This document shows positions 62,229 to 64,000 of a stretch of 64,000 bases of DNA, in pieces. The stretch comes from Marinobacter salinus (GTDB taxonomy: Bacteria; Pseudomonadota; Gammaproteobacteria; Pseudomonadales; Oleiphilaceae). Position 1 is the stretch's first letter; every line of letters begins with the position of its first letter. The DNA lies in the NCBI RefSeq assembly GCF_001854125.1, contig NZ_CP017715.1:3782001-3846000 (forward strand), written 5' to 3'. The notes beneath the pieces were generated by a model. That model did no database searches, had not been told where the DNA came from, and worked only from the letters and a program-made list of their open reading frames with translations. The translations under genes were made by a program, and so were the position numbers.

Positions 62229-63143
62229 ATGGCAGGAAGCAGTCTGCTCGCGCTTATCGATGACATCGCCACCATTCTGGACGATGTGTCCCTGATGACG
62301 AAAACTGCCACCAAGAAAACCGCAGGTGTTCTGGGAGACGATCTTGCCCTCAACGCCCAGCAGGTGACAGGAGTGAAGCCCGCCAGGGAGTTACCGGTGG
62401 TCTGGGCTGTAGCCAAGGGGTCATTCGTCAACAAGGCAATCCTCGTTCCGGCAGCGGTCGCCATCAGCTTTTTCGTGCCCTGGCTGGTGACGCCGTTACT
62501 CATGCTGGGAGGGGCTTTTCTGTGTTTCGAGGGTTTTGAAAAGCTGGCCCACAAGTTTCTGCACCGTGAGGAAGATCAGGCCCACAAGAGCGAATTGAAA
62601 GCGGCCCTGAAAAATCCCGAGGCCGATCTGAAGGCTCTGGAGAAGGACAAGATTAAAGGTGCGATTCGTACCGATTTCATTCTCTCTGCAGAAATTATCG
62701 CCATCACCCTCGGCACGGTCACCGGTGAAACCATTGGCATTCAGTTTCTGGTGCTGGCCGTTGTGGCCATCATGATTACCGTAGTCGTTTATGGGCTGGT
62801 GGCCGGTATCGTGAAACTGGACGACGGTGGTTTGTATCTGAGCCAGCAAGACAGCGAACTTGCGCAAAAAATGGGCCGGGGTATTCTCTGGCTTGCGCCC
62901 TACATGATGAAAACCTTGTCCATTCTAGGCACGATCGCCATGTTTCTGGTGGGGGGCGGAATCCTCGCCCACGGCGTGCCACCAGTGTATGAGGCCATCC
63001 ATCACTTTGCCGAGGGATTGGGAGGTGTCGGAAGCGCCCTGATGCCGACCCTGATTAACGGCGCCCTGGGGCTTTTGGCAGGCGCTGTTCTGGTTGCGGT
63101 TATCACCCCGCTGCAAAAGCTCTGGGCTGAACGCTCGGCCTGA
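62229..63143 (+). CDS. DUF808 family inner-membrane protein
   Basis: 304 residues with several membrane helices. N-terminus MAGSSLLALIDDIATILDDV and KTAGVLGDDLALNAQQVTG are nearly invariant in the DUF808 (YedI) family. Function unknown. It follows dsbD by 61 bases on the same strand with no terminator seen, and converges on rsmE with one base between. Confidence 0.9.
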   Translation: MAGSSLLALIDDIATILDDVSLMTKTATKKTAGVLGDDLALNAQQVTGVKPARELPVVWAVAKGSFVNKAILVPAAVAISFFVPWLVTPLLMLGGAFLCFEGFEKLAHKFLHREEDQAHKSELKAALKNPEADLKALEKDKIKGAIRTDFILSAEIIAITLGTVTGETIGIQFLVLAVVAIMITVVVYGLVAGIVKLDDGGLYLSQQDSELAQKMGRGILWLAPYMMKTLSILGTIAMFLVGGGILAHGVPPVYEAIHHFAEGLGGVGSALMPTLINGALGLLAGAVLVAVITPLQKLWAERSA

Positions 63144-63144
63144 G

Positions 63145-63864
63145 CTAGCGGCAGGCGTCGAACAGCCGGCTTATCAGCACGGGTACAGCCGTTTCCACCC
63201 GAAGGATGCGTGGGCCGAGATGGACTGCTTCGCACCCTGCTTCTTCAAGCTTCCCGACCTCGTAGGGTGTAAAGCCGCCTTCCGGCCCGATGCACAGGGC
63301 GGCAGGCTGGTTCAGGTGTGTCGGGCATGGTGTGTTGGTTCCGGGGTGGGCAACCAGGGCCCGCTTTCCGGACAGCAACGCGGGGAGTTCGTCTTCCACA
63401 AAGGGTTTGAACAGCTTTCGGATACGGACCTCCGGCATGATGGTGTCCCTGGCTTGTTCCAGTCCAAGTGTGAGATTTTCCCGCAGGTTGTCGTCGGATA
63501 ACCAGGGCGTTTGCCAGAAACTTTTCTCTACCTTGTAGCTGTTGATCAGCCAGATATCTTTCGCTCCCAGCGTTGCGCACGTCTGCAGAACGCGACGGAA
63601 CATCTTGGGACGAGGCATGGCTATGATCAGTGTGAGCGGCAGGACTGGCGGAGGTGCCTGATCAAATGCCACGGCCAGCTCAGCCTCGGAATCGGTCAGG
63701 GTCAGGATCTCCCCCGTGCCAATCCGACCGTTCACACGACCAACGGGAATGCAGTCACCAACGCCTACCTTGATGACGGACTGCAGGTGAGCCAGGCGGC
63801 GGCCTGTCAGCCGTACCCTGTCCGGGCGCGTGAAATCCTCTTCAAACAGTAACGCCAGATTCAT
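63145..63864 (-). CDS. rsmE: 16S rRNA m3U1498 methyltransferase
   Basis: 239 residues from ATG 63864 ([10 protein letters not shown]); the longer frame reads into tatC. SPOUT-class enzyme. Motifs: [35 protein letters not shown], and [16 protein letters not shown] (the knot). The start overlaps the tatC stop (ATGA). Confidence 0.94.
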   Translation of the reverse strand: MNLALLFEEDFTRPDRVRLTGRRLAHLQSVIKVGVGDCIPVGRVNGRIGTGEILTLTDSEAELAVAFDQAPPPVLPLTLIIAMPRPKMFRRVLQTCATLGAKDIWLINSYKVEKSFWQTPWLSDDNLRENLTLGLEQARDTIMPEVRIRKLFKPFVEDELPALLSGKRALVAHPGTNTPCPTHLNQPAALCIGPEGGFTPYEVGKLEEAGCEAVHLGPRILRVETAVPVLISRLFDACR

Positions 63865-64000
63865 CCGCCGGACGGCTCTTCGGATTCCGGTTCGGTCACT
63901 TCCCGCTTGGCCAGGCGCCCGAAAATAATCCCGAATTCGAACAGGATCCACATGGGCACGGCCAGTAATGTCTGGGAAATGATGTCGGGTGGAGTCAGCA
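63861..64000 (-). CDS. tatC: Sec-independent translocase TatC, C-terminal end (cut by window edge)
   Basis: 46 residues ending at a TGA at 63861. [17 protein letters not shown] then [11 protein letters not shown] is the last transmembrane part of TatC, where PPD...Q is invariant. The acidic tail is short. Upstream sequence is outside the window. Confidence 0.9.
   Translation of the reverse strand, partial: LTPPDIISQTLLAVPMWILFEFGIIFGRLAKREVTEPESEEPSGG

Overview
The window reads as chromosomal DNA of a gammaproteobacterium, most likely a Marinobacter-type marine heterotroph. I infer this from several gene orders usual in that class: zapA / 6S RNA / 5-FTHF cyclo-ligase facing ygfB-pepP-ubiH-ubiI, and aroQ-accB-accC-prmA followed by dusB-fis and purH-purD. 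A Pseudomonas-type isocitrate lyase, a LapD-like c-di-GMP receptor and a TakP-like TRAP transporter fit the same picture. The genus is an inference; no rRNA is present. Both ends cut a gene: a dihydrolipoamide-dehydrogenase-like C-terminus at the left and the C-terminus of TatC at the right.

Layout. 1-9.9 kb: Dps, a cyclopropane fatty acid synthase/flavoprotein pair, a three-gene TRAP transporter, a ferritin-like hypothetical protein, a cytoplasmic GH84 (O-GlcNAcase-type) enzyme, a SIMPL protein and a macrodomain protein. 9.9-17.3 kb: ChaN lipoprotein, a 59-residue ribbon-helix-helix protein beside a perfect inverted repeat, a SulP transporter, a CASTOR/POLLUX-like ion channel, and a DUF1538 / PII-like / CBS operon. 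17.5-19.1 kb: isocitrate lyase.

19.4-24.5 kb is the most unusual part. A sigma-54-type promoter and a hairpin-rich leader precede four genes: an exported protein built of Ser-Asp-Asn tandem tracts, a small exported protein, a periplasmic C39-type cysteine peptidase, and another small exported protein with a double-glycine-like motif. A convergent pair encodes a FapF-like outer-membrane barrel and an AAA+ regulator whose GAFTGA and Walker B motifs are both degraded. The gene content resembles the Pseudomonas Fap functional-amyloid locus, but the fibre candidate is very different. I propose it is a divergent secreted-fibre or matrix system.

24.9-49.2 kb is mostly housekeeping: a frameshifted EgtB/SenA-type gene, a Kef-type antiporter, purine, Fis/DusB and fatty-acid genes, c-di-GMP genes (a response-regulator cyclase divergent from a LapD-like receptor), pyrophosphatase, acyl-CoA dehydrogenase, rpiA, ilvA, 6S RNA and cell-division genes. 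49.2-52.5 kb is a ZrgA-type zinc locus with a Zur-like palindrome, lying between zapB and ygfB. 52.6-57.0 kb holds ygfB-pepP-ubiH-ubiI. 57.0-62.2 kb is an envelope redox module: ApbE, DUF3570, DUF4266 and a TlpA thioredoxin, divergent from DsbD. The DUF3570 protein carries a sequence resembling the ApbE flavinylation site. DUF808, rsmE and tatC close the window.

Start codons were moved from the longest open frame wherever a ribosome binding site, signal peptide or family N-terminus supported it; such cases are stated per gene.
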